DNA of 64,000 nucleotides from Arthrobacter sp. ISL-28 (GTDB taxonomy: Bacteria; Actinomycetota; Actinomycetes; Actinomycetales; Micrococcaceae). The stretch is from assembly GCF_018613875.1 (NCBI RefSeq), contig NZ_JAGGPJ010000029.1, positions 1 through 64,000 on the forward strand. The letters are read 5' to 3'. Shown here piece after piece: positions 26,660 through 35,969 of this stretch. Both the position numbers and the translations under genes were made by a program. The notes beneath the pieces were generated by a model. That model had not been told where the DNA came from. It made no database searches and worked only from the letters and a program-made list of their open reading frames with translations. How positions within the stretch are numbered: the stretch's first letter is position 1; the number at the start of each line of letters is the position of its first letter.

Positions 26660-27472
26660 ATGCTGATCTGCGCAACCTGCGCGGTCGAACGCGACGAACC
26701 TACGCCGGGTCTCTGTCCGATCTGCACCGACGAGCGACAGTATGTGCCCGAGGACGGACAACGGTGGCTCACACTGGACGAGCTGACGCAGGCGGGCCAG
26801 CAGATCTCGTTGAAGGAGAACGAGCAGGGACTTATCGGAATCAGAACTGAGCCTAAAGTCGGAATCGGCCAGACCGCCAAGCTTCTGGTGACACCCGCCG
26901 GTTCGCTGCTGTGGGATCCGGTCGGATATGTCGACGACAGCGCTGTGAAGGCCGTGCTCGAGCAAGGTCCAGTCCTGGCAATCGCCGCTAGCCATCCACA
27001 CATGTTTGGTGTGCAGGTCGAATGGTCGCGTCGGCTCGGTGGCGTCCCAGTACTTGTGGCAGAAGCAGACCAGCGATGGCTGGGACGCGACGATCCGAAC
27101 ATCACCACCTGGTCCGGCAGCAAAACCATCGCCGAAGGACTGGCACTCCACCAGACCGGTGGGCACTTCCCAGGCAGCGCGGTGGCGCACTGGGCTGCAG
27201 GAGCGGACGGCAGAGGGGTCCTGCTGACCGGTGACAGCGTGTTTCCCAATCCAGACCGCCGCTCCATCGCCTTCATGCGCAGCTACCCGAATCATCTTCC
27301 ACTATCCGGTGCAGTGGCATTGCGTATCGCCGCGCAACTGGGCGAGCTCAAGTTCGACCGGATCTACGGCAACTTCAACAATGTCATCGCGTCAGGAGCC
27401 AAGGCCGTGCTGCACGATTCGGCCCAAAGGCACGCTGCTTGGGCGCGAGGAGACTTCGACCATTTGACCTGA
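26660..27472 (+). CDS. MBL-fold metallohydrolase-like protein with N-terminal zinc ribbon
   Basis: The 270-residue protein begins with two CxxC pairs (Cys4/Cys7 and Cys19/Cys22), a rubredoxin-like zinc knuckle. A metallo-beta-lactamase-like fold follows (SLLWDPVGYVDD, IAASHPHMFG, LLTGDSVF, FDRIYGNFNNVI). The usual HxHxDH metal motif is replaced by SHPHMFG, so the metal site is altered and activity is uncertain. A GGAAGGAA box precedes the ATG. Related proteins are generally annotated only as MBL-fold hydrolases. It stands alone between two decayed stretches. Confidence 0.75.
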   Translation: MLICATCAVERDEPTPGLCPICTDERQYVPEDGQRWLTLDELTQAGQQISLKENEQGLIGIRTEPKVGIGQTAKLLVTPAGSLLWDPVGYVDDSAVKAVLEQGPVLAIAASHPHMFGVQVEWSRRLGGVPVLVAEADQRWLGRDDPNITTWSGSKTIAEGLALHQTGGHFPGSAVAHWAAGADGRGVLLTGDSVFPNPDRRSIAFMRSYPNHLPLSGAVALRIAAQLGELKFDRIYGNFNNVIASGAKAVLHDSAQRHAAWARGDFDHLT

Positions 27473-27484
27473 ACCACCCACTCA

Positions 27485-27766
27485 TTGCATTCAAACGGCT
27501 GCACCTTCTGCGTGTGGCATGGACCTACGTGGCGCCTCACGGGCGGCGTCGTCGACTGCCAACCAGTCGTGACCGGTACCTCCGCCCTTTTGGCTGTCCA
27601 AATGCAGGGGTGGCCACAGGAAGTTGCCGCCCGTCTCAAGATCCCGACCAAGACTGCACTAACTCACGCGACGGAATCCACGCTGGTAACCTGCGAACAG
27701 CCAGAAATCATGTCGTTCAAGTCTCGTGGCTGCATGAACTCAAGTAGACCGAGAGGCGGCTCCTGA
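27485..27766 (+). pseudogene. Possible Rieske-type ferredoxin remnant
   Basis: The stretch CTFCVWHGPTWRLTGGVV resembles the second half of a Rieske [2Fe-2S] motif (C-x2-H followed by a G/TG turn), but the first C-x-H is missing. The frame has no ribosome-binding site and no clear end, so it looks like a scrap. Another short coding-like piece follows near 27752-27860 (RLLTDLAGEITTASQEPEG). Confidence 0.25.
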
Positions 27767-28080
27767 CCGACCTCGCGGGCGAGATCACCACCGCCTCGCA
27801 AGAACCTGAGGGACAGCCGGTGTTCGCAGTCAAGGCCACGAACAGCCGAATGGTCGAATAGCCGAATAAGAACGCAACAAACCGCGGGCCAGTCCACGAG
27901 CTCGGGCCGCAGGCGCTTCGCAGTTGCTGGTAGCTGCAATGGTTGAGGACCGGACCTTATCAACTGCACATTCGAGGAGCTTGGAGTCGCGGGGATCTCG
28001 ACATGGGGACGGCTCCACGAGGCCTCACTCCGTGAGGCTGGCCGGCCTGCTCACCGCAGTGCTCCCCCACCACACCCTGT
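27767..28080. other. Intergenic region, no gene recognised
   Basis: It contains the end of a coding-like scrap on the plus strand up to about 27860 and no complete gene, clear promoter or terminator. It separates decayed material from the PucR gene. Confidence 0.4.
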
Positions 28081-29700
28081 TCACGGTTCGGTCGCCCGGA
28101 CACGGTCGAGGTGGCGCAATTGTATCCAGATGCCCAGCCGGTCATCAGGGTGGTTCAAGTCCAGGCCGAACAGTTCGGAGACCCGCCGCAGTCGATAGCG
28201 CAGAGTGTTTGCGTGGATGTGAAGCGCAGACGCAGCGGTCGATACGTCTCCTGCCGCCTCGAGCCAGGCGCTAATTGATGCGGCAAAGTCCGTATTCCTG
28301 CGCCGATCGTATGCCACCATGGCAGCGATTCCAGGGTGCTGCAACCGCGGCTCGCGCGTCAGTTCGTCACCGACATGGTTAAGCAACACTCTCGTGTGTA
28401 CGTCGGATAGCCGTGCAACGTTAGGGAGTGATGCGTCGGCCAACGTTACCCGCAAGACGTCATCGACTTCCTGCCGAATTGTAGGCAACTTTGCTGCATC
28501 CGTTGTTGCCTGACCGACCGCTACTCGGACGCGATGGTTGAATGTAGGCGACATTGCGCTCAGGGCGCCCCGAGCCAGTCGAAGCGCGGCATCCAGCCCT
28601 CCTGACGGAAGCAGTACGTAGACAGCCCGTGATGTCGTAGCAACCCCTGCATCTGGTCGAAGCGCAAATACGTAACGCGAGACCGCGCTACCTAGATGTG
28701 CCATCAGCGGTCCGGTACCTGTTTGGTCGGGGAGCAAAGCGAGCCCGCACAGTATGAGTTCGGCATTTGGTGGCAACGAGAGCCGGAACGCGATGTCGTG
28801 AGCTGGCCATGATCCGTTGAGGGCGCCAAGTATTGCGCTTTCTCGCATGTGCCACTCCAGTTCATCGGCATTGCGGCGGCGAAGGAGGTGCATTACCGCC
28901 AGCGAAGCACCGTCTATCAGCGCACGCTCTCCATCGGCTGACAGACCATTCGGTGGCTCGATCGCCCAAATGCTTCCAAGAGGTTGCCGGCCCGCACGCA
29001 TCGTGATGGCTGAACGCGGCTGTGTCCCGAGTTCCTCGGGGAAGCGGACGACGTCCGCCGCTTCCAACAGGACTCGGTACCGGCCGAGGTTGTGGTTGAT
29101 CTCGGGGACACGTCGGTTCAATATTCCTTCCCGTCGCAGTTCATCGATGGGTTGGTCGGGCAATGATGAGTAAGCGAGCACCTTGCGGTCAAGGTCCTCA
29201 ATCGACACCGCGCCACCGACAACGGCCGCAAGCGCGTTGGCCAGTGCGAAGAGGTCATCGCCCGCGGCCGTCTCCCCCACGCCCGCACCCTGAGAGCCCA
29301 ACAGCGAGAGCAAGAGTGAGTCCAGATGGCGCCAGGGCACATCATCATCGGCCGTCAGGACTGTTACCCCCGCTGAGACTGCCGCCGCGGCGAGGTCTGT
29401 CGCATCTACACCGCGTTGCTTAATGACGATGCCGCAGTAACCTCGCAGGCGCGATGCGCTCAGCAGTTCGGTGGCAGCAGCGGAGTCTGGGGTAAGTCCG
29501 GGCACTAACAGCAACGCGTCAACCGCTTCAGGAAGGGGGTCTGCCGGGTCATGCAAAAACGTGCCCCGGATCTCGTGATCAAGTCCGCGCGGAGCAGCGA
29601 GAACCCGCACGATTGGCTCGCCAATCCTGGCGAGCACCTCCTTGATCGTGGCCACATTCCCTTTACTGGCCGGAAATCTTGAGTGATCGGACAAAGGCAT
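28081..29700 (-). CDS. PucR-family transcriptional regulator
   Basis: The 539-residue protein has a PucR-type N-terminal sensor (ATIKEVLARIGEPIVRVL, residues 17-34), a central GGDEF-like region and the C-terminal helix-turn-helix GDVSTAASALHIHANTLRYRLRRV that defines PucR/CdaR activators. These regulators switch on amine, purine or polyphenol catabolic genes. It diverges from the amino-acid importer operon by 129 bp. The ATG at 29700 has no good ribosome-binding site; a GTG at 29655 is an alternative. It probably activates the cluster 29830-34822. Confidence 0.9.
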   Translation of the reverse strand: MPLSDHSRFPASKGNVATIKEVLARIGEPIVRVLAAPRGLDHEIRGTFLHDPADPLPEAVDALLLVPGLTPDSAAATELLSASRLRGYCGIVIKQRGVDATDLAAAAVSAGVTVLTADDDVPWRHLDSLLLSLLGSQGAGVGETAAGDDLFALANALAAVVGGAVSIEDLDRKVLAYSSLPDQPIDELRREGILNRRVPEINHNLGRYRVLLEAADVVRFPEELGTQPRSAITMRAGRQPLGSIWAIEPPNGLSADGERALIDGASLAVMHLLRRRNADELEWHMRESAILGALNGSWPAHDIAFRLSLPPNAELILCGLALLPDQTGTGPLMAHLGSAVSRYVFALRPDAGVATTSRAVYVLLPSGGLDAALRLARGALSAMSPTFNHRVRVAVGQATTDAAKLPTIRQEVDDVLRVTLADASLPNVARLSDVHTRVLLNHVGDELTREPRLQHPGIAAMVAYDRRRNTDFAASISAWLEAAGDVSTAASALHIHANTLRYRLRRVSELFGLDLNHPDDRLGIWIQLRHLDRVRATEP

Positions 29701-29757
29701 GCCGCAACTATAGGCCGATCGGACGATGAACTGAAGGATTTAGGGCACCTACGCTAA

Positions 29758-29787
29758 GGGAACCGCTCAATCCGGTAACTAGTTCCC
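29758..29787. promoter_or_regulatory. Inverted repeat in the PucR/importer divergent promoter
   Basis: GGGAAC and GTTCCC arms are separated by 18 bases, and an AACTAGTT palindrome lies at 29777-29784. The site is 43 bp upstream of the binding-lipoprotein start and is a candidate PucR-binding region. Confidence 0.3.
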
Positions 29788-29829
29788 CCAACTCTGACCG
29801 TCCGCAGCACCCGGCATTAAGGATTTCCC

Positions 29830-30720
29830 ATGTCCCTGACCCGAAAACATCTGCTGGCCACCGCGTTGTGCGGTGCGCTCACTCTCACAGGCCTGACGGC
29901 GTGCAGCACCTCTTCGAATCCGCCAACGACGGCGGACGCTAAGCTCGCCTCGTTTCTTCCCGAGCGATATGCCGATGGCATAAGTATCGCCAGCGGGATC
30001 TATCCGCCCATGACGACCCGCGATGAAACGGGCAATTTTGGCGGGTTCGATTACGATCTAGGCCAGGCTCTTGGCGAACGGCTTGGCACCAAGTTCACTT
30101 TCGCGACCCAGGACTTCACAAGCATCATTCCGTCCCTTCAAGCCGGCAAACACGACATCATCATGTTCGGAATGAATGACACCGCCGAGCGTCAAAAAGC
30201 GCTTGACTTCGTCGACTATTTCCACGCCGGGCTTGCCATCGTTGTAAAGAAGGGCAACCCCCAAGGAATTAACGGACTGCTCGACTTGTGCGGTCAGACC
30301 GTCGCAGTGGCCAAGGGCACCACCCAAGCTCAGTTCATCAGGGACCAGGCGGATGACTGCGCAAAAGCGGGCGCCGACCCCATCGTCCCGCTCGAATTGC
30401 CGACGGAAGGAGAGGCGCTGCTGGCCGTCCGTTCCGGGCAGGCTGTTGCCGACGTTTTGGACGCCGCTCCCGCAGTGCACGCCACAGAAACATCAGGGAA
30501 TGGCAAGCTTTTCGAGATCATCAGCGATCCGCATAATCCAAAAGGGTTTGGTGCGGTGCCAACCGGCATTGGTGTGTTGAAGGCGAACGCCGATCTCACC
30601 AAAGCGCTGCAAAAGGCGCTGCAGTCCCTCATCGACGATGGCAGCTATCAAGAGCTGTTGGACAAACACCATCTCTCGAAGTACGCCGTGGAGACAGCCC
30701 AACTTAACGGCGGCGCCTGA
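29830..30720 (+). CDS. Polar amino-acid-type ABC binding lipoprotein
   Basis: The 296-residue protein has a signal peptide with the lipobox GLTAC (Cys25) and an SBP family 3 body (GFDYDLGQALGERLG, then FTSIIPSLQAGKHDIIMFGMNDTAERQKALDFVDYF). Family members bind amino acids, opines or polyamine-like compounds. The stop overlaps the ATG of the permease (TGATG), so the genes are coupled. The ligand is unknown but probably nitrogen-containing given the downstream amidase and decarboxylase. Confidence 0.9.
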   Translation: MSLTRKHLLATALCGALTLTGLTACSTSSNPPTTADAKLASFLPERYADGISIASGIYPPMTTRDETGNFGGFDYDLGQALGERLGTKFTFATQDFTSIIPSLQAGKHDIIMFGMNDTAERQKALDFVDYFHAGLAIVVKKGNPQGINGLLDLCGQTVAVAKGTTQAQFIRDQADDCAKAGADPIVPLELPTEGEALLAVRSGQAVADVLDAAPAVHATETSGNGKLFEIISDPHNPKGFGAVPTGIGVLKANADLTKALQKALQSLIDDGSYQELLDKHHLSKYAVETAQLNGGA

Positions 30721-31725
30721 TGCCTGCCGTGGAAATGAAACTGGCCAACGACGGCAACACGTTCACATCCCACGACGTCGTTGCCCGACCGTTGCGGCAC
30801 CCATGGCGGTGGGTCGCTGCCGCCCTGATCGCTGCTGTCACCTCATTGGGAGCTATTTCGGTCTGGAATAACAAAAACATTGAGCATGACGTCATCGCAC
30901 AGTTCCTGTTCGATCCTCGCATCCTCAATGGCGTGCTCATGACCATTGTTCTCACTGCCTCTAGCATGCTGCTGGCCACTGTCCTGGCCACCGTCCTCGC
31001 GGTCATGCGGCTATCTTCGAACCCCGTTATAGCTACAGTCGCGTGGGCCTACCTGGTTCTTTCGGGGCACTCCGCTCCTCGTACAGATCGTCTTTTGGGG
31101 CTATCTCGGTTTGTTGTATACGAACATTACTGTTGGGATTCCGATGACGGACCTCACCATCTTCAACGCACCAACCCCTACAGTGGTAGCCCCCTTTGTT
31201 GCCGGCCTGCTCGCACTTGCACTGAACGAGGCGGCGTACGCGTCGGAAATCGTGCGAGCCGGTTTGCTCTCCGTTGATCCAGGACATGTGGAAGCGGCGC
31301 ACTCCCTGGGCATGTCGCCCCGCTACACCTTGCGGCGCATAGTCCTTCCGCAGGCAATGCGGATCATTATTCCCCCGATGGGCAATGAGACGATCTCAAT
31401 GCTGAAGAACAGCGCCCTCCTGCAATTGATCGCGGTCCAGGAGCTCTACACCCGTGCCAGCGACATTTCCGCGCAAAATCTACGCCAGGTCGAACTGCTG
31501 GTCGTAGTCAGCATCTGGTACCTGTTCCTCACAACGGTACTTTCGGTGCCGCAGTACTATCTCGAGCGCCGCTATGGACGCGCTGTAGGCCGGGGCGTCA
31601 ATACTCCATGGCAACGGCTACGTCAGCTCAGTGGCAAGTTCCAGGAGATGCAGATGAAACGGGCTCCTAATCCGTCCCATATCCACCACGAAATAGCGGT
31701 GAAGGAGGACAAACATGTCCGCTGA
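30720..31725 (+). pseudogene. Amino-acid ABC permease, disrupted by one frameshift
   Basis: The first frame (from 30720) gives the N-terminus and first helices through VAWAYL. The second frame (open from 31111 back to about 31056) gives the rest: YTNITVGIP, EAAYASEIVRAGLLSVDPGHVEAAHSLG and a C-terminus ending KHVR. A single T missing near 31055 turns the expected WFFRGTPLLVQ into VLSGHS. Restoring one base gives a normal permease of about 335 residues. Either the importer is dead or the base is a sequence error. The neighbours are intact. Confidence 0.85.
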
Positions 31726-32494
31726 AAACACGAACGACGTCCTGGTGGACGTCCGAGGCATCCGCAAGGCCTTCGGCAGCCTTCGCGTGCTGGATGACAT
31801 TACACTGTCCGTTCGCCGAGGCGAGGTCCTATGCTTGCTCGGCCCATCGGGATCGGGCAAGTCAACATTGCTGCGCTGCGTCAACCACCTTGAACGCCTC
31901 GATGGCGGAAGCATCTACGTGGACGGGGAACTTATGGGCTACCGACCCCATCGCGGCAGCTTGCGGGAGATGAAGGCCGCCGAGATTGCCAAACAACGCC
32001 GCCACATTGGCATGGTCTTCCAGCGGTTCAATTTGTTTCCACATCTCAGCGTCTTGGAAAACATCACTGAGGCGCCGATAGGGGTGCGTCGCACGCCCCG
32101 CCAGGAGGCGCGCGTCACCGCACTGGAACTACTCGACCGCGTGGGACTTGCCGACAAGGCATCCTCCTATCCCGCCCAGCTTTCCGGCGGCCAGCAACAA
32201 CGAGTTGCCATTGCCCGCGCTCTGGCAATGTCACCCAAGCTCATGCTCTTCGACGAGCCAACGTCGGCGCTCGATCCCGAGCTAGTAGGCGACGTCCTCG
32301 GCGTTATGCGCGATCTCGCTCGCACGGGCATGACCATGATTGTGGTCACTCACGAGATCGGTTTCGCTCGCGAGGTTGGGGATCAGGTTGTTTTCATGGA
32401 CGGAGGCGTCGTCGTGGAGTCGGGCGCTCCCCGAGACGTCCTGGAGAACCCCCGCAATCAGCGGACCCGCGCCTTCTTACACAGCGTGCTCTAG
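31715..32494 (+). CDS. Amino-acid ABC transporter ATP-binding protein
   Basis: The 259-residue ATPase has Walker A GPSGSGKST, Q-loop FQRFNLFPHLSVLENI, signature LSGGQQQRVAIARALA and Walker B LMLFDEPTSALDPE, all intact and of the GlnQ/HisP type. AAGGAGG at spacing 6 precedes the ATG at 31715, and the gene overlaps the permease end by 11 bp. Confidence 0.93.
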   Translation: MSAENTNDVLVDVRGIRKAFGSLRVLDDITLSVRRGEVLCLLGPSGSGKSTLLRCVNHLERLDGGSIYVDGELMGYRPHRGSLREMKAAEIAKQRRHIGMVFQRFNLFPHLSVLENITEAPIGVRRTPRQEARVTALELLDRVGLADKASSYPAQLSGGQQQRVAIARALAMSPKLMLFDEPTSALDPELVGDVLGVMRDLARTGMTMIVVTHEIGFAREVGDQVVFMDGGVVVESGAPRDVLENPRNQRTRAFLHSVL

Positions 32495-32664
32495 GTGAGA
32501 GTCCTGATATTTATCGGGGCAACGCCCTCCCGAATAGAAACGATCGGAGATGACGCCGTCCTCCCGATGCCAGTTCCTCCGAACTGCCGCAAATGCCCTG
32601 CCCGCTTGTGCAGCGGACCCTACTCCTCGCCTACTACCTGGCACGCAACACGCGAAAGGACATC

Positions 32665-33417
32665 ATGAGCAAGCGCCCGACCATTGCGCTCACACTTGGC
32701 CGTGACCTGCCCGACAACCCCAACGACTACAGGATCGCCGAAGCCTATAACAGCGCTCTTTTAGATGCCGGAGCTGTTCCAGTCGCCATCGCGCCTGGGC
32801 TCGATCACACAGCAGTTCAGAGCGTTCTCGATATGGTCGATGGATTGCTGCTGCCAGGGGGAATCGATCCGCACCCCCGTCTATTTGGCGAAACGCCCCA
32901 TCCGACGACCAATATCGATGAGGAGCTCGACGAGCTGGAAATCATGGTCATTGCCGAGGCGATGCGTCGCAGGATGCCGATTCTCGGAATCTGCCGCGGC
33001 AGCCAAATCCTCAACGTCGCCCTCGGTGGCAGCCTTATCCAACATCTAGAACCTGGACCAATCCAACACAAGCAAGAGGCTCAACTCGATATCACAACCC
33101 ACGATCTCAACCTCGACCCAGAGTCACGGCTAGGACGGCTCCACCCACAGACTAAGTTGAGAATTAATAGCCTCCACCATCAGGCGATAGGGCGCGTTGG
33201 ACCACCGCTTCGTGTCGTTGGACGCTCCGAAGACGGAGTTATTGAGGCAATCGAGTCAATCGATGCTTCGCATTGGATTGTCGGCGTGCAGTACCACCCG
33301 GAATGGCTGCGCGCCGATGGCCATGACCCTCTTTTCGAGGAGTTTGTGGCCAGAGCGCAAACCCACGAGTCAGTCCCCGCTGGAGGAAACAACTGTTTTG
33401 CGCGCCCAGCAGATTAA
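32665..33417 (+). CDS. Gamma-glutamyl hydrolase-like class I glutamine amidotransferase (peptidase C26)
   Basis: The ATG at 32665 with AAAGG upstream gives 250 residues. The catalytic triad is complete: Cys110 in LGICRGSQ, and His211 and Glu213 in VQYHPEW. The LLPGGIDPHPRLFGE block matches gamma-glutamyl-GABA hydrolases (PuuD-like). The family releases glutamate from gamma-glutamylated amines. It lies 170 bp after the ATPase gene, presumably in the same transcript. No gamma-glutamyl-polyamine synthetase is visible nearby, so the true substrate is uncertain. Confidence 0.88.
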   Translation: MSKRPTIALTLGRDLPDNPNDYRIAEAYNSALLDAGAVPVAIAPGLDHTAVQSVLDMVDGLLLPGGIDPHPRLFGETPHPTTNIDEELDELEIMVIAEAMRRRMPILGICRGSQILNVALGGSLIQHLEPGPIQHKQEAQLDITTHDLNLDPESRLGRLHPQTKLRINSLHHQAIGRVGPPLRVVGRSEDGVIEAIESIDASHWIVGVQYHPEWLRADGHDPLFEEFVARAQTHESVPAGGNNCFARPAD

Positions 33418-33484
33418 TGCTTTTGGCGGCATGCGCAGTCGTGATTGCTCATGAACAACTAGCGAAGCTTGAGAAAGGCGTAGA

Positions 33485-34822
33485 GTGAAAAATCTAGAGG
33501 CCCCCCAGCGGCGGGAGCTGATCCTTGAGTCGGCCGTCCGGCAAGGGCTGCTGCACCCGGAGGAAGCACTGGTCGCGGGTTTCATCGACCTGGATGGGGT
33601 CGAAGAGAACGTGAAGGCCCTGCATGCGGCCTTCATCAGCAACCCCGGCACACTACATGCATTTGCGGCCAAAGCCAATTGCCTCGTCCCGGTTCTGTCT
33701 GTGCTCAAGGACCTGGGCATGGGCTGTGAAGTAGCCAGTGAGGGCGAACTTGCTCAGGCTGTCGCTGCCGGGTTTCCCCCCGATAGGATCGTCTTCGATT
33801 CACCCGCGAAGACGCGAGGAGAACTGCGGCAGGCGCTCTCACTGGGCGTGGCGATAAATGCTGACAACTTTCAGGAACTTGAGCGCATTGATCAGTTCCT
33901 GGGCCAGTCGCCTTCGCTCTCCACAATCGGCATCCGGATTAATCCACAAGTCGGCCTGGGCGGCATAGAAGCCATGAGCACGGCAGGCGCGACGTCGAAG
34001 TTCGGAATCGCGTTGACGGACCCCAGCAGCAGGGCCCGCCTGTTCGAGGCCTACCGGAAATATCCTTGGCTGAGTCGCGTGCATGCCCACGTTGGATCCC
34101 AGGGATGCCCACTGGCGCTTATCGCAGATGGAATAGCACGGGTTGTGGATTTCGCCGATGAAGTAAACGACAGACTGGGTCGCCAGCAGATCAGAGCAAT
34201 AGACATCGGAGGCGGACTGCCGGTCGATTTCGAGAGCGACACGATGGAATCGGGCTTTGATCCCTACGTCCGAGAGCTGCGAAAAGGAACACCAAGTCTA
34301 TTCAACGGCAAATACGACATCATCACGGAATTCGGCCGGACCATACTCGCGAAGTTCGGATTCATCGCCGCGCACGTTGAATACACCAAAACCACCGGCG
34401 GCCGCCGGATCGCCATCACCCACGCCGGGGCCCAAGTAGCCACCCGAACCGTATTCATGCCGGAGTCATGGCCCATTCGCGTCGACGCGCACGACCCGCT
34501 CGGACGGAGGAAACCGGGGGAACCCGTCGCGCAGGACATTGCAGGACCCTGCTGTTTCGCCGGCGACCTGATCGCCCGGAATCGACTCCTACCACCGCTC
34601 GAACAAGGCGACATCATCACCCTGCTTGATACCGGCGCCTACTACTTCTCTACACCCTTCAGCTACAACTCATTGCTCGAGCCAGGCGTATACGGAGCGA
34701 ATATCGACGCCGATGGAAGCGTGGAGTTCACCACCCTCCGCCGTCCCCAAAGCATCCCGGAACTGCTAGAGCGGACAGGGCTAAACGAGCTTCCCTCGCT
34801 GGCAATCCGCCAAGCAATCTGA
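33485..34822 (+). CDS. PLP-dependent decarboxylase, diaminopimelate/ornithine decarboxylase fold
   Basis: The GTG at 33485 (GAAAGG upstream) gives 445 residues of the alanine-racemase-fold family. Lys63 in HAFAAKANC should bind PLP; IDIGGGLPV, ITEFGR and GPCCFAGD (cysteine from the neighbouring subunit's active site) are all present. It lacks the canonical meso-diaminopimelate phrases and sits with catabolic genes, so it may decarboxylate another amino acid or an imported opine product. It is 67 bp after the C26 hydrolase gene. Confidence 0.87.
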   Translation: MKNLEAPQRRELILESAVRQGLLHPEEALVAGFIDLDGVEENVKALHAAFISNPGTLHAFAAKANCLVPVLSVLKDLGMGCEVASEGELAQAVAAGFPPDRIVFDSPAKTRGELRQALSLGVAINADNFQELERIDQFLGQSPSLSTIGIRINPQVGLGGIEAMSTAGATSKFGIALTDPSSRARLFEAYRKYPWLSRVHAHVGSQGCPLALIADGIARVVDFADEVNDRLGRQQIRAIDIGGGLPVDFESDTMESGFDPYVRELRKGTPSLFNGKYDIITEFGRTILAKFGFIAAHVEYTKTTGGRRIAITHAGAQVATRTVFMPESWPIRVDAHDPLGRRKPGEPVAQDIAGPCCFAGDLIARNRLLPPLEQGDIITLLDTGAYYFSTPFSYNSLLEPGVYGANIDADGSVEFTTLRRPQSIPELLERTGLNELPSLAIRQAI

Positions 34823-34833
34823 GACAGGAAACA

Positions 34834-34915
34834 ATGACATCAACAACTCAGGAGTCACAGGCGTCCGTTGTCGCCCAGGCCCCAACAAAAGTGTTGGTGG
34901 CCACGCATTTGGCAT
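34834..34915 (+). pseudogene. Truncated start of a further operon gene
   Basis: AGGAAACA precedes an ATG at 34834, and about 25 convincing codons follow (MTSTTQESQASVVAQAPTK). After that the reading runs antisense into the cupin gene on the other strand. The gene therefore seems cut by a rearrangement near 34915. Its function is unknown. Confidence 0.45.
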
Positions 34916-35058
34916 CCTGTCAGGTTGATTACTTTGCGGCTACCATCGTTGCCCGATGGCTGACGGCCTTCAGTTGCCCGGGCTGCTTGCCCGCGTTTGG
35001 ATGGCGGCACCGACGGCGTGCACGCCCGACGTCGTGCATCGCTGTCCGGAACTCGCGG

Positions 35059-35460
35059 TTACCCGCCGTTGTACTCGTCGTCTGTGATGTGCTCGCCCCA
35101 GGTGGTGGTCTTGGACGGGTCCTCGCCGTTCTGGAGCATGGCGATGTGTTCCATGAAGCAACCGGGAGCAGCTGCGTGCCAGTGCTCCTCGCCGGGTGGG
35201 GTGTAGAGCGTCTAGCCTGGGTGGACTTCGATGATCTTTCCGTCCCGGGTACCGAAGCGGCCGACACCTTGGGTGACGCGCAGGTATTGGCCGTGCTGGT
35301 GAGAGTGCCAGGCGGTGCGTGCTCCGGGCGCGAAGCGGACGGTCGCGACGACCATCGTCTGGTCGCTCTCGTGGGGAAGGGCGATCGGGTCAAGCCACAC
35401 ATCGCCGGCGAACTGGGCGGGCGGGTTCTTGGTGGTCGGAGCCGTGGGTTCGATATTCAT
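35059..35460 (-). pseudogene. Cupin-domain protein with an internal amber stop
   Basis: The frame encodes 133 residues of a small cupin: TVRFAPGARTAWHSHQHGQYL carries the metal-binding histidines and TLYTPPGEEHWHAAAPG the second motif. Codon 83 is TAG (35214-35212) where such cupins normally have an acidic or polar residue. It is otherwise open, with AAGGAAAC before the ATG at 35460. Such cupins are usually paired with a carboxymuconolactone decarboxylase-like gene, as here. Confidence 0.8.
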
Positions 35461-35469
35461 GGGGTTTCC

Positions 35470-35801
35470 TTACTTGTTGTCTGTGAAGACTTTTTTGGCG
35501 ACGCCAATCGCTGACATGCCTTTCGGCCAGCCGGCGTAGAGCGTGACATGGGTGATGGCTTCGATGAGCTCCTCCTGGGTCACACCGTTCTGAACGGCGC
35601 GGCCAAGGTGGGACCCAATTGCTCGGTGTTTCCTCCGGCGGTGAGCACGGCTACGGTGATGAGGCTGCGATCGCGGACGCTCAGTTCGGGGCGGTTCCAG
35701 ATGTCGTCGAACAGCATGTCGTCGGTGAGCTGGGCAAGCTTCCGGGCGAAGTCGCCGAACATCTTTCGGCCGGCTCCGAGCTGCTTGGGTTGGTCAGTCA
35801 T
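35470..35801 (-). pseudogene. Carboxymuconolactone decarboxylase family protein with frameshift
   Basis: The frame from the ATG at 35801 (AAGGA upstream) reads LGAGRKMFGDFARKLAQLTDD and RSLITVAVLTAGGNTEQLGP. A missing base near 35612 then turns the expected LGRAVQNGV into LAAPFRTV-stop. The second frame continues TQEELIEAITHVTLYAGWPKG and ends at 35470. The total length fits a 110-residue CMD/AhpD-like protein after adding one base. Whether it is real decay or a base error is open. Confidence 0.82.
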
Positions 35802-35969
35802 GATGATCCTTCTTTCCCTTTGGAATCTGTAGTGGTCAGTTGGTTTCGGGGCTACGCGTCTTGGTCGGCGAGGGAGGAACATCAGTGAGCGGCAGCTGCA
35901 CGAGGGAGAACGCCGACTTTGGGGACTTTCGCCTTTGACGAGGGGTCAGACCTTGCATCGATACGTTGG

